Of a DNA stretch of 64,000 nucleotides, positions 8,051 through 15,284 are shown piece by piece. The position numbers and the translations under genes were made by a program. The notes under the pieces are model-generated. The model made no database searches and had not been told where the DNA came from. It was given only the letters and a program-made list of their open reading frames with translations. Source of the stretch: Pseudonocardia hierapolitana. GTDB taxonomy: Bacteria; Actinomycetota; Actinomycetes; Mycobacteriales; Pseudonocardiaceae. Location: positions 7,130,001 through 7,194,000 of the forward strand of contig NZ_VIWU01000001.1 of the NCBI RefSeq assembly GCF_007994075.1, read 5' to 3'. Position 1 is the stretch's first letter. Every line of letters starts with the position of its first letter.

Positions 8051-8953
8051 ATGGAGCTCTCGGGGGTCTACGTCCCGCTGGTCACGCCGTTCACGCCCGA
8101 CGGGGAGGTGGACCTGGGTGCGCTGCACCGGCTGGCTCACGAGGTCGTGGCGGCGGGTGCGGCCGGGATCGTCGCGCTCGGCACGACCGGCGAGCCCGCC
8201 GCGCTCGAGGACGCCGAACGTCGGGCCGTGCTCGACGTGTGCGCCGCGGTGCGCCGCGACACCGGCACCACCCTGGTGGTCGGTGCCGGCGCGAGCGGCA
8301 CGCGGCGCGGTGCCGCCGAACTGGCCGCGCTCGCCGCATGGCCCGAGATCGACGCAGCGCTCGTTGCGGTGCCTGCGTTCGTACGGCCCACCGAGGCGGG
8401 CGTGGTGGCACACATGGCGGAGCTGGCCGCGCGCAGCCCGGTGCCGGTGCTCGTCTACCACGTCCCGCACCGGACGGCCCGGCCCCTGTGCGGCGCCACC
8501 CTGCGTGAGCTGGCCGCCCTGCCCGGAGTCGTGGGCGTGAAGCACGCCGTACCGGCGCTGGACGCCGACGCCGTGACGCTGCTCGCCGACCCGCCGCCCG
8601 GGTTCGCCGTGCTCGCGGGCGACGACGTCATGGCCGCGCCCCTGCTGGCGCTCGGCGCGGCCGGCGGGATCCTCGCGTCGGCGCACGTGTGCACCGGGCG
8701 CTGGGCGGCGATGGTCGACGCGTGGCGGACAGGCGACGCGCCATGCGCCCGTGAATTGGGCGCCCCGCTCGCGCCGCTGGCGGGAGCCCTGTTCGCCGAG
8801 CCCAACCCGAGCGTGATCAAGGCCGTGCTGCACGCACGGGGCCGCATCGCCACGCCGGACGTGCGGCTGCCGCTGCTCCCGCCGGACGCGGCGGCGCTCG
8901 CGGTGGCGCTCGACCGGCTCGCGGACGCCGAACGCGTCCCCGCGGCCGCCTAG
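8051..8953 (+). CDS. Dihydrodipicolinate synthase-family aldolase/lyase
   Basis: 300 residues, close to the usual DapA-family length. The family signature GTTGE is near residue 40, the catalytic Tyr is in 'YHVPHRTA', and the Schiff-base Lys is in 'GVVGVKHAV' near residue 162. The fold is a TIM barrel that forms a pyruvate (or other keto acid) Schiff base. It is not next to lysine genes and is divergent from a LysR regulator, so a catabolic aldolase such as a sugar-acid or N-acetylneuraminate-type lyase is more likely than true DapA. A frame extending upstream is open, but ATG 8051 matches family N-termini. Confidence 0.85.
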   Translation: MELSGVYVPLVTPFTPDGEVDLGALHRLAHEVVAAGAAGIVALGTTGEPAALEDAERRAVLDVCAAVRRDTGTTLVVGAGASGTRRGAAELAALAAWPEIDAALVAVPAFVRPTEAGVVAHMAELAARSPVPVLVYHVPHRTARPLCGATLRELAALPGVVGVKHAVPALDADAVTLLADPPPGFAVLAGDDVMAAPLLALGAAGGILASAHVCTGRWAAMVDAWRTGDAPCARELGAPLAPLAGALFAEPNPSVIKAVLHARGRIATPDVRLPLLPPDAAALAVALDRLADAERVPAAA

Positions 8954-8963
8954 GATGATCGGC

Positions 8964-9860
8964 ATGCAGATTGGCCTGGGAGCCCCGATCTCCGGGGCAT
9001 GGGCCGGCCCGGAGAACCTCGCGCGGGTGGCCGAGGAGGCAGAGGGGCTCGGGTACGCGTCGCTGTGGACCCTGCAGCGGCTCCTCGTGGGCACCGATCA
9101 AGACCTGCACCCCGTCTACCACAGCGTGTTGGACCCGATCACGGCCCTTGCGTTCGCCGCAGCCCGGACCTCCCGGATCCGGCTGGGAATCGGAGTGATC
9201 AACCTGCCGTTCGTGCCGCCTGCCTACCTCGCGAAGCAGGCGGCCACCCTCGACGTGCTGTCGAACGGGCGGCTCGACCTCGGACTCGGTGTGGGTTGGT
9301 CACCCGCGGAGTTCACCGCGTCGGGCGCGTCGACCGCGCGGCGCGGCCCCCGAACCGTCGAGTACGTGCAGGTCCTGCACACGCTGTGGGCCGACGAGGT
9401 GAGCGGGTTCGACGGCGAGTTCTACACGGTGCCGCCCAGCCGGATGCTGCCCAAGCCCGTGCAGCGGCCCGGCCCGCCCGTGATCCTCGGCGGCGGCGTG
9501 CCCGCGGCGCTGCAGCGAGCCGGCCGGATCGCCGACGGCTGGATCAGCAGCAGTGGCGCCGACCTCACCCGGCTCGCGGGAGACATCGCGCTGGTCCGCG
9601 AGGGCGCGGAGGAGGCCGGGAAGGACGCGGGGGCGGTGCGGGTGATCGTCCGTGGCGTGGTGCGGGTCGGCGGGCCGGCCGACCGGCTCCTGTCGGGCTC
9701 CTACGACAAGATCCGCGAGGACGCGGCGTGGCTCGGTGAGCAGGGGGTCACGGAGCTGTTCTACGACCTGAACTACGACCGCGCGATCGGGAGCCCTGAC
9801 GCCGATCCCGCCGCGGGCGTCGACCGGGCCCTGAAGATCATCCACGCGCTGCGTCCCTAG
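8964..9860 (+). CDS. Luciferase-like (LLM) F420-dependent oxidoreductase
   Basis: About 298 residues of the bacterial luciferase-like TIM-barrel family, with 'RIRLGIGVINLPFVPPAYLAKQAATLDVLSNGRLDLGLGVGW' -type sequence around residues 70-115 (given here only to locate the block; the key element is the 'LDxLSxGRxxLGxGxGW' signature). This signature is typical of actinobacterial F420-dependent oxidoreductases (TIGR03619-like). ATG 8964 is preferred because AGGA at 8952-8955 is correctly spaced; ATG 8955 is an alternative. It follows the DapA-like gene by about 10 nt, so the two are probably co-transcribed under the LysR regulator. Confidence 0.85.
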   Translation: MQIGLGAPISGAWAGPENLARVAEEAEGLGYASLWTLQRLLVGTDQDLHPVYHSVLDPITALAFAAARTSRIRLGIGVINLPFVPPAYLAKQAATLDVLSNGRLDLGLGVGWSPAEFTASGASTARRGPRTVEYVQVLHTLWADEVSGFDGEFYTVPPSRMLPKPVQRPGPPVILGGGVPAALQRAGRIADGWISSSGADLTRLAGDIALVREGAEEAGKDAGAVRVIVRGVVRVGGPADRLLSGSYDKIREDAAWLGEQGVTELFYDLNYDRAIGSPDADPAAGVDRALKIIHALRP

Positions 9861-10020
9861 GAGCGCCCTGAACAACTCCGACCTACTGCGCGTCGCCCGG
9901 GCGGCGCCCTCGCCGCGTTGGACGATCGCACCGATACAACAGCGGTATCGGCCCGATCGTCCGCCTGCGATGGCACCACCTGGACCCCGCTCGCTACGGC
10001 CGGAGTTGATCAGGACCCTC

Positions 10021-10779
10021 CTAGCCGAGCCCGCGGACGAAGTCGGCCACGGCGGCCTCGACCTCCGCCGGCCGCTCCAGGTGCGGCGCGTGCCCGCTCT
10101 CCAGCACGTGGAGCGTCACCGGGCCGGCGGCGCGGTCGCGCACGGCCTCCACGTGCACCACCGTGCCGTACGGGTCGGCGGTGCCCTGCATGCCCAGCAC
10201 CGGGCACGTGATGCCCGCCAGCTCCGGGCGGATGTCCCAGTCCCGGAAGGCGTCGTCGAGCCAGCCGTCGTTCCAGTTCCAGAACGTGACGTCGGGGTCG
10301 CGGTGGTAGCGGGCCATCCGCGCGCGCAGGTCACCCTCGACGTAGTCGCGGCGCGCCTGCTCGATGCCGCGCAGCCCTGCCTCCTCGACGAACACGTGCG
10401 GCGCGATGACCACGACCCCCTCCACCTCGGCCGTACCCGCGTGCAGCAGGGCGATCGAGCCCCCGTCGCTGTGCCCGACGAGCACGACCCGGTCCAGGCC
10501 GAGCGCCGCGCGTACCTCCGGGACGACCTCGGCCGCCTCGTCGTGCATGTACCGCGGCGTCCGCTTGCCGGTCGGGAGGTCGGAGCCGCCGTGGCCGAGC
10601 CGGGAGAACGCGACCGCGCGGCGGCCGGTGGCGGCGGCGAGCCGGTGGTGGAACCGCCGCCACAGCCGGACCGATCCGAGGCCCTCGTGCAGGAGGAGCA
10701 GCGGGGCGAGTGCGGGATCGCCGGGCACGTCGTCGTACTCGACGCGCCCGCCGGGCACGTCGACGAGCGGAAGGTCCAC
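10021..10779 (-). CDS. Alpha/beta hydrolase
   Basis: 252 residues with a canonical alpha/beta-hydrolase triad: the nucleophile elbow 'VGHSDGGS' (about residue 100), an acid in 'GTADPYG', and the His in 'SGHAPHLERP' near the C-terminus. A lid region rich in Trp/Asp (residues about 160-185) lies between. It is the last gene of a minus-strand operon that begins with a VOC gene at 12536; the preceding YjbR gene ends 19 nt upstream. Substrate unknown; esterase, lactonase or C-C hydrolase are all possible. Confidence 0.85.
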   Translation of the reverse strand: MDLPLVDVPGGRVEYDDVPGDPALAPLLLLHEGLGSVRLWRRFHHRLAAATGRRAVAFSRLGHGGSDLPTGKRTPRYMHDEAAEVVPEVRAALGLDRVVLVGHSDGGSIALLHAGTAEVEGVVVIAPHVFVEEAGLRGIEQARRDYVEGDLRARMARYHRDPDVTFWNWNDGWLDDAFRDWDIRPELAGITCPVLGMQGTADPYGTVVHVEAVRDRAAGPVTLHVLESGHAPHLERPAEVEAAVADFVRGLG

Positions 10780-10798
10780 GCCCGGAGCCTGCCTGCCG

Positions 10799-11155
10799 CT
10801 AGGCCGGCCCGTCCAGCCGGGTGGCGAGGCGTTTCGGCGCCACCTGGCGGTAGGCGTCGGTGACGATCTCCTCGATCTCGGTCCAGTCCACGTCCGGCAC
10901 GTCGAGGTACACGCCGAGCCAGCCGCGGACGCCGACGTAGGGCGGGCGGAAGAACCGCGACGGGTCGGTGGCCACGAGTTCCTCCTGCACGCCCGGCGGG
11001 GCCGCGCACCAGAACGCGAGGCGGTCGTCGTGGTGGTGGTCGGCGAACATCACGAAGGTCTTGCGCACGAACCAGGTCGGCTCGCCGTGGCTCAGCTTCT
11101 CCGTGACCTCGGGCAACCCCGTGCAGATGGCGCGGAGCCGCTCCAGCGGCGTCAC
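10799..11155 (-). CDS. MmcQ/YjbR-family protein
   Basis: 118 residues. 'GLPEVTEKLSHGEPTWFVRKTFVMFAD' marks the MmcQ/YjbR (CyaY-like fold) family, and the C-terminal 'WTEIEEIVTDAYRQVAPKR' helix is typical. These small double-wing proteins are thought to bind DNA or act in stress, but their role is not established. The GTG start at 11155 overlaps the methyltransferase stop (GTGA), so the two are translationally coupled. This supports the start choice even though the frame is open far upstream. Confidence 0.82.
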   Translation of the reverse strand: MTPLERLRAICTGLPEVTEKLSHGEPTWFVRKTFVMFADHHHDDRLAFWCAAPPGVQEELVATDPSRFFRPPYVGVRGWLGVYLDVPDVDWTEIEEIVTDAYRQVAPKRLATRLDGPA

Positions 11156-12153
11156 CCCGGGACCGCCCGCAGCACCGAGTAGCCCGACCCGCCCGCCGGG
11201 GTGACGTCGGTGAGCCGCAGCCCCGCCGCGGTGAGCAGGTCCGCGAACTCCGCCTCGGTGCGCTCCCGTCCGCCCGTGCAGACGAGCATGTTGAGATCGC
11301 TCATCAGGAGCATGCGCTGGTCGCCGAGCACCTGCGGATCCTCCCGGAGGATCGGCTCCACCAGCAACAGCACCCCATGAGCCGGCATCGCCTCCCGCAC
11401 GCGGGAGAGGATCGCGACGCTGCGCTCGTCGTCCCAGTCGTGGATCACGCTCTTCACGACGTACGCGTCGGCGGCCGGGACCGCGGTGAAGAAGTCGCCG
11501 GTCACCACCGTGCAGCGCTCGGTCACCACCGGATCGCCCACCCCGGAGGGCGAGTCGAACAGGATCCCCTGCAGGTGGGGGTGCGCGTCGAGGAATGCGG
11601 CGAGCAGGGTGCCGTTGCCGCCGCCGATGTCGGCGAGGGTCGTGACGCCGGTCAGGTCGCATGCGGCGGCGATGCCGGGCGCGGCCATCCGCGTGCCCTC
11701 GGCCATCGCCTCGGTGAAGATCGCGTTCAGGTGCGGGTCGTCGGCCATGTACGCGAATGCCGGCCTGCCGGTGACCTTCTCGAACGCCACGTCCCCCGTC
11801 CGGACGCTCCACTCCAGCTCGCCCCACGCCCGCCAGACCGCGTCGCCGCAGAACAGCTGCGCCAGGTTGCCGATCGAGCCGGGGAGCCCGGTGCGCAGCA
11901 GCTGCCCGCCGGGGGTGAGCGCGTAGGTCCCCTCAGCGGTCCGGTCCACCAGGTCCAACCCGATGGCCGCGCGCAGCAGCCTGAGCAGTGCGCCCGGGTG
12001 CGCGCCGGTGCGGGTGGCGAGTGCGTCGAGGGCGAGCGCGCCGTCGCCCAGCGCGTCCGGCACGCCGAGCCGGGCGAGGGTCTGCACCACCTGGGCCGGG
12101 AAGAACCCGAAGACCAGCCCGGCCACCCGTTCCCGTTCCGCCGCTGCGGTCAC
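11152..12153 (-). CDS. SAM-dependent O-methyltransferase (acetylserotonin/hydroxyneurosporene OMT family)
   Basis: 333 residues. An N-terminal winged-helix dimerization domain (about 1-110) precedes a Rossmann methyltransferase with SAM motif 'LADIGGGNGTLL' (about residues 165-176) and the catalytic-His block 'VIHDWDDE'. This is the family-2 O-methyltransferase architecture of natural-product tailoring enzymes. It overlaps the upstream VOC gene and the downstream YjbR gene by 4 nt each, so it is part of a coupled operon. No PKS or NRPS genes are nearby, so the hydroxylated substrate is unknown. Confidence 0.88.
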   Translation of the reverse strand: MTAAAERERVAGLVFGFFPAQVVQTLARLGVPDALGDGALALDALATRTGAHPGALLRLLRAAIGLDLVDRTAEGTYALTPGGQLLRTGLPGSIGNLAQLFCGDAVWRAWGELEWSVRTGDVAFEKVTGRPAFAYMADDPHLNAIFTEAMAEGTRMAAPGIAAACDLTGVTTLADIGGGNGTLLAAFLDAHPHLQGILFDSPSGVGDPVVTERCTVVTGDFFTAVPAADAYVVKSVIHDWDDERSVAILSRVREAMPAHGVLLLVEPILREDPQVLGDQRMLLMSDLNMLVCTGGRERTEAEFADLLTAAGLRLTDVTPAGGSGYSVLRAVPG

Positions 12154-12536
12154 GGCTTCACCTGCGGCCGGTAGCTCCCGACGGACCAGATGTTGCCCTC
12201 CGGGTCGCGCACGGCGTACTCGCGCGAGCCGTAGGGCTGGTCCACCAGCTCCTGCACGACCTCGGCCCCCGCCGCGACGGCGCGGTCGTGGTGGGCGTCG
12301 ACCGCCTCGGCGGAGTCGAGGGCGAGGTAGACGACCGCGCGGCCGGTGTCGAACGGGTCCGCCGTGCCGCGCCGGGTGCCGACCATGACCACGCCGTCGC
12401 CGAAGCTCAGCTCGGCGTGCCCGACGGTGCCGTCGTCGGCGGTGGAGAGGTGCTGCTCGACCAACCCGAGCGTGCCCGTGAGGTACGCGATCGCCGCCCG
12501 GGCGTCGTCGTAGCGGAGGGTCACGTAGATGCTCAT
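12150..12536 (-). CDS. VOC (glyoxalase/bleomycin-resistance) family protein
   Basis: 128 residues with the two beta-alpha-beta-beta-beta repeats of VOC proteins: 'YDDARAAIAYLTGTLGL' at the start and 'YAVRDPEGNIWSVGSY' at the end, which carries the metal-ligand or core Glu position. It is similar to PhnB/glyoxalase-like actinobacterial proteins and may be a small dioxygenase, isomerase or binding protein. It is the first gene of the operon, 56 nt after an AraC-type gene on the same strand, and its stop overlaps the methyltransferase GTG start. Confidence 0.85.
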   Translation of the reverse strand: MSIYVTLRYDDARAAIAYLTGTLGLVEQHLSTADDGTVGHAELSFGDGVVMVGTRRGTADPFDTGRAVVYLALDSAEAVDAHHDRAVAAGAEVVQELVDQPYGSREYAVRDPEGNIWSVGSYRPQVKP

Positions 12537-12592
12537 GCACCAGACCGTAGGAACCGTCGCGGCCGACGGCTTGGACGAATGGGAACCGGTGC

Positions 12593-13417
12593 TCAGCTCC
12601 ACTCGGCCAGGTACTCGCTGGGCGTGCACGCGGCGAGCGCGTGGAACTCGCGCACGAGGTGGGCGTGGTCGGCGTACCCGCATGCGGCGGCGACGTCGGA
12701 GATCGAGGCCGCCGTGACCGGCCGCGCCGAGATCTGCTGGGTGCCGTAGGCGCTGGTCGGGGCCAGCAGCCGGGCGGCGCGCTGGAACCGCAGAACCCGC
12801 GCGGCCGTCTTCGGGCCGAGGCCCACCTGGCCGCGGAAGCGGTTGAGCAGGTGGCGGCGGCTCCAGCCGGTGTCGGTGGCGAGCTCCTGCACCCCGACCC
12901 GACCCGCGCTGCGCACCAGCTGCCGCCACGCCCACGCGACCTCCGGGTCCGGCCGGGCGGCGGACGCGTCGAGGCGGCGCAGCAGCGCGTCGTCGAGCAG
13001 GGCGAAGCGGCGCGGCCAGTCCGGCGCATCGGCCAGGCGGGCGGGCAGGTCGGCCAGCTCGGGCACGTCGAGCTCGGTGAGCTGGGGCGCCACGTTGGTG
13101 AGCTCCGGCATCGGCCTGCCGAGCAGCGCGAAGACACCGAGCGGGCCCAGGTCGACCTGCACTCCGAGCTGGTGGCCGACGTACTCGGTCAGGACCGGAC
13201 CGTCGTGCATGCCGGCCAGGAACGAGGCCGGGGCAGAGGGTCCCGCCGGGCCGTGCAGCCGGATCCGCGGGCCGAGGCTGATGATCAGGGTGCACGAGGC
13301 CACGGGCGCCTGCCGGCGCCGCACCGGCGTGCTGCTGTGCTCCCGGTAGCCCAGGTAGCGCACGACGTACCGGGCGAGCGCGGGGTGCGGCCGCCCCAGG
13401 GAGTACTCCCCGTCCAC
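12593..13417 (-). CDS. AraC-family transcriptional regulator
   Basis: 274 residues. The C-terminal two-helix-turn-helix domain (about residues 165-270) shows 'ATDTGWSRRHLLNRFRGQVGLGPKTAARVLRFQRA' and ends with the AraC signature region 'ISDVAAACGYADHAHLVREFHALAACTPSEYL'. The N-terminal 150 residues are a variable sensor without an obvious cupin metal site. The gene leads the VOC-methyltransferase-YjbR-hydrolase run and may be its activator, though it could also be co-transcribed with it. Confidence 0.88.
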   Translation of the reverse strand: MDGEYSLGRPHPALARYVVRYLGYREHSSTPVRRRQAPVASCTLIISLGPRIRLHGPAGPSAPASFLAGMHDGPVLTEYVGHQLGVQVDLGPLGVFALLGRPMPELTNVAPQLTELDVPELADLPARLADAPDWPRRFALLDDALLRRLDASAARPDPEVAWAWRQLVRSAGRVGVQELATDTGWSRRHLLNRFRGQVGLGPKTAARVLRFQRAARLLAPTSAYGTQQISARPVTAASISDVAAACGYADHAHLVREFHALAACTPSEYLAEWS

Positions 13418-13464
13418 CCCGCCAGGATGGCACGTAGGGGCGGGACGGCGCCTGCCCCTACGCT

Positions 13465-13690
13465 GTGCCCGATCGCCACAGCCACATGCTGTTCGGCGAG
13501 CGCCGCCGCTTCAGCAGGCTCGACGCCACGCACCCGCCGCTGCACGAGCGGATCGTCGCCCTCGACCCGACCTTCCGCGAGGCCGACCTCGAGCGGCTGC
13601 GGGAACGCGGGCGCGACGAGCTCCCGCGCGAGCCGGCCGAGGACGTCGCTCAGGGCGCCGCCCCTCCGTCGGCGCGGGTCAGGCGTGATG
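13465..13690 (+). pseudogene. C-terminal remnant of an M48-family zinc peptidase
   Basis: The translated stretch 'SHMLFGERRRFSRL' followed by 'ATHPPLHERIVALDP' matches the C-terminal region of M48 peptidases, where the HPPxxxRI motif is highly conserved. The N-terminal membrane helices and the HEXXH site are missing. Similarity fades near 13600, and the frame then runs antisense into the 3' end of the DUF3500 gene. It is best explained as a relic of a deleted peptidase gene. Identification rests on one short conserved block. Confidence 0.55.
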
Positions 13691-14809
13691 CGCCGCCCGG
13701 TGGGCGGCCAGCACGTCGCGGCCGAAGTCGGACTCCGGGTCGCGCCACACCGCGTGGGCGTGGTTGGCGTGCTGCTGGGTGTTGTCCCACTCGATGAGCA
13801 GCCGTGGGCCCTGCAGCCGGTAGTAGTGCGGCTCGCCGGCAGCTGTGGAGCCGGCCCACGCGAAGTGCACGGCGCCGAGCGCGTCCGGGTCGTCGTAGCG
13901 GGGGAGCGGTGACACCGCGGCCGGGACGCGGTCGAGGTAGGTGGCGAGCAGCGCGCGCAGCACCTCGCGCTGCGTGGCGTCGAGCTCGGCGCCCGGCACG
14001 CCCTTCGGCTCGGCCATGATCGCGACGGCCTCCTGGTCGGCGCCGTGCAGGCCGGTCACGGGCGACGCCGGCTCGGCCGGTGTGCGCGGGCCGGGGCGCC
14101 ACAGCCCGGTGCGCTGCACCCCGTTGTCGATCCTGGGGCTGTTGCCCCCCACGATGTCGTCGGGAGCGCGGGAGAGCAGCACGGCCCGGGCGGCGAGCTC
14201 GGGGTTCAGGGAGCGCACCAGCTCGCGGGCCAGGTCCTCGGGCGCCCCGAGGAGGCGCAGGCTCGCGCCGCCCAGCAGCGGCGACCCGGCCGGGTTGGCG
14301 CCGAGGAAACACGGCGTGGTGGCCACGACGCGCCCGTCCACGACGAGGTTGTGCAGCGACACGTGGTGACCGCCGAACCGCCATCCCCACGGCCGGGAAC
14401 CGCCCGGTTCGCCGAAGACCCGCAGGAAGTACCTGCCCGGGTCGCGGCCCCGCTCCCACCCGAAGTCCACGCTGAAGCCCTCGTAGCGGTCGAGGACGTT
14501 CTCCAGGCCGAGCACGGTGGCCACGGTGGTGTACCCGGCCTCCGACAGGCCCGTGGAGAGCAGGCGCATGACGAGCCGGTGCTGCGCCGGGCGCTGCTGG
14601 TGGAAGGTGAGCCCGCCGTGGTCGGTGGGGGTGTAGAACCAGCGCGTGCGCTCGGACTCCGCAGCGTCATCGGCCTCGCCGCCCACCCCCGGCGCCGGGC
14701 CGACCGCCACCTCGCGCTGGGCCGGGTCGAGGGAGTCGAGCCATGCCGTGGCCGCCTCGGCCATCCGATCCGCCACTTCGCGACCGGCGTCGGTCACCGC
14801 CTGTGCCAT
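13679..14809 (-). CDS. DUF3500 domain protein
   Basis: 376 residues matching the DUF3500 family: 'RTRWFYTP.DHGGLTF' type sequence near residue 55, the 'FGGHHVSLHNLV' His-rich block (about 150-160), and 'YRLQGPRLLIEWDNTQQHANHAHAVWRDPESDFG' near the C-terminus. The conserved His/Asp residues suggest a metal site, but no reaction is known for the family. It has no signal peptide and stands alone between a peptidase relic and a MITE-like element. The family assignment is firm, the role unknown. Confidence 0.85.
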   Translation of the reverse strand: MAQAVTDAGREVADRMAEAATAWLDSLDPAQREVAVGPAPGVGGEADDAAESERTRWFYTPTDHGGLTFHQQRPAQHRLVMRLLSTGLSEAGYTTVATVLGLENVLDRYEGFSVDFGWERGRDPGRYFLRVFGEPGGSRPWGWRFGGHHVSLHNLVVDGRVVATTPCFLGANPAGSPLLGGASLRLLGAPEDLARELVRSLNPELAARAVLLSRAPDDIVGGNSPRIDNGVQRTGLWRPGPRTPAEPASPVTGLHGADQEAVAIMAEPKGVPGAELDATQREVLRALLATYLDRVPAAVSPLPRYDDPDALGAVHFAWAGSTAAGEPHYYRLQGPRLLIEWDNTQQHANHAHAVWRDPESDFGRDVLAAHRAAHHA

Positions 14810-14840
14810 GGGATGACCTTAACCGCCCGGCCCGAACCGT

Positions 14841-15006
14841 CTAGGCCGTGTCTCGCGGATCTTGACCGCGCTCTTCGAGCCCGGATCGTCCTGGCTGCGT
14901 TGTCGGCCCGACCGGGTATTCCGATAGAACGGCTCGGGCCTCCGCCTTGCCAGGAACGATCTGGATCTCGAAGCCCATCGCCCAAGATCCACGAAACACG
15001 GCCTAG
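14841..15006. mobile_element. IS5-type MITE (non-autonomous element with 24-bp end repeats)
   Basis: A 166-bp segment bounded by inverted copies of a 24-bp sequence, 14841-14864 and 14983-15006, matching at 22 of 24 positions. Each end starts with CTAG, the palindromic 4-bp target typically duplicated by IS5-family elements (YTAR), so the mobile unit is probably 14845-15002 with ends starting GGCCGTGT. The roughly 118-bp interior carries no open frame of note. The right CTAG contains the stop codon of the HicB-like gene. A full-length relative with the same ends was not seen in the window. Confidence 0.75.
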
Positions 15007-15284
15007 ACCGCCGGCATGGGCGGTCCGCCGAGCCCTCCCCGTGCCCGGCCCAGCCGGATCTCGCACCGCACGGCGGCCGGGTCCAGGCCGGTGAGGTCGA
15101 CGATCAGCGACCGGGCCGCGTCCTCGGCGTCCGGCATCGCCTGGGCGGTGGTGGCTGCCTCGATCTCGGGCACGTAGAGCACGAGGTGCCGTTCCGAGAG
15201 CCAGGCCACCACCTCGAACGTCCGCTCGCCGGCGTGCGTGGCCACACCGACCACGGTAGTCGGCGAACGCGCTGCCGTCGTCAT
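15003..15284 (-). CDS. HicB-like small protein
   Basis: 93 residues with the HicB antitoxin-like core: an N-terminal strand pair 'FEVVAWLSERHLVLYVPEIEAATTAQAMPDAEDAARSLI', given here only to locate it at residues 20-60, and a C-terminal 'VRCEIRL' strand. Such proteins are common in actinobacteria as orphans without a HicA toxin; none is seen here. The ATG at 15284 overlaps the TGA of the penicillin-binding protein gene (ATGA), indicating translational coupling. The stop codon lies inside the CTAG bordering the MITE, so the original C-terminus may have been altered. Function unknown. Confidence 0.65.
   Translation of the reverse strand: MTTAARSPTTVVGVATHAGERTFEVVAWLSERHLVLYVPEIEAATTAQAMPDAEDAARSLIVDLTGLDPAAVRCEIRLGRARGGLGGPPMPAV

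Noticed and set aside
13679..14809. DUF3500 gene treated as broken because of the peptidase relic
   Set aside because: The relic only overlaps the extreme 3' end in antisense. The DUF3500 frame and its C-terminal family motif are intact.
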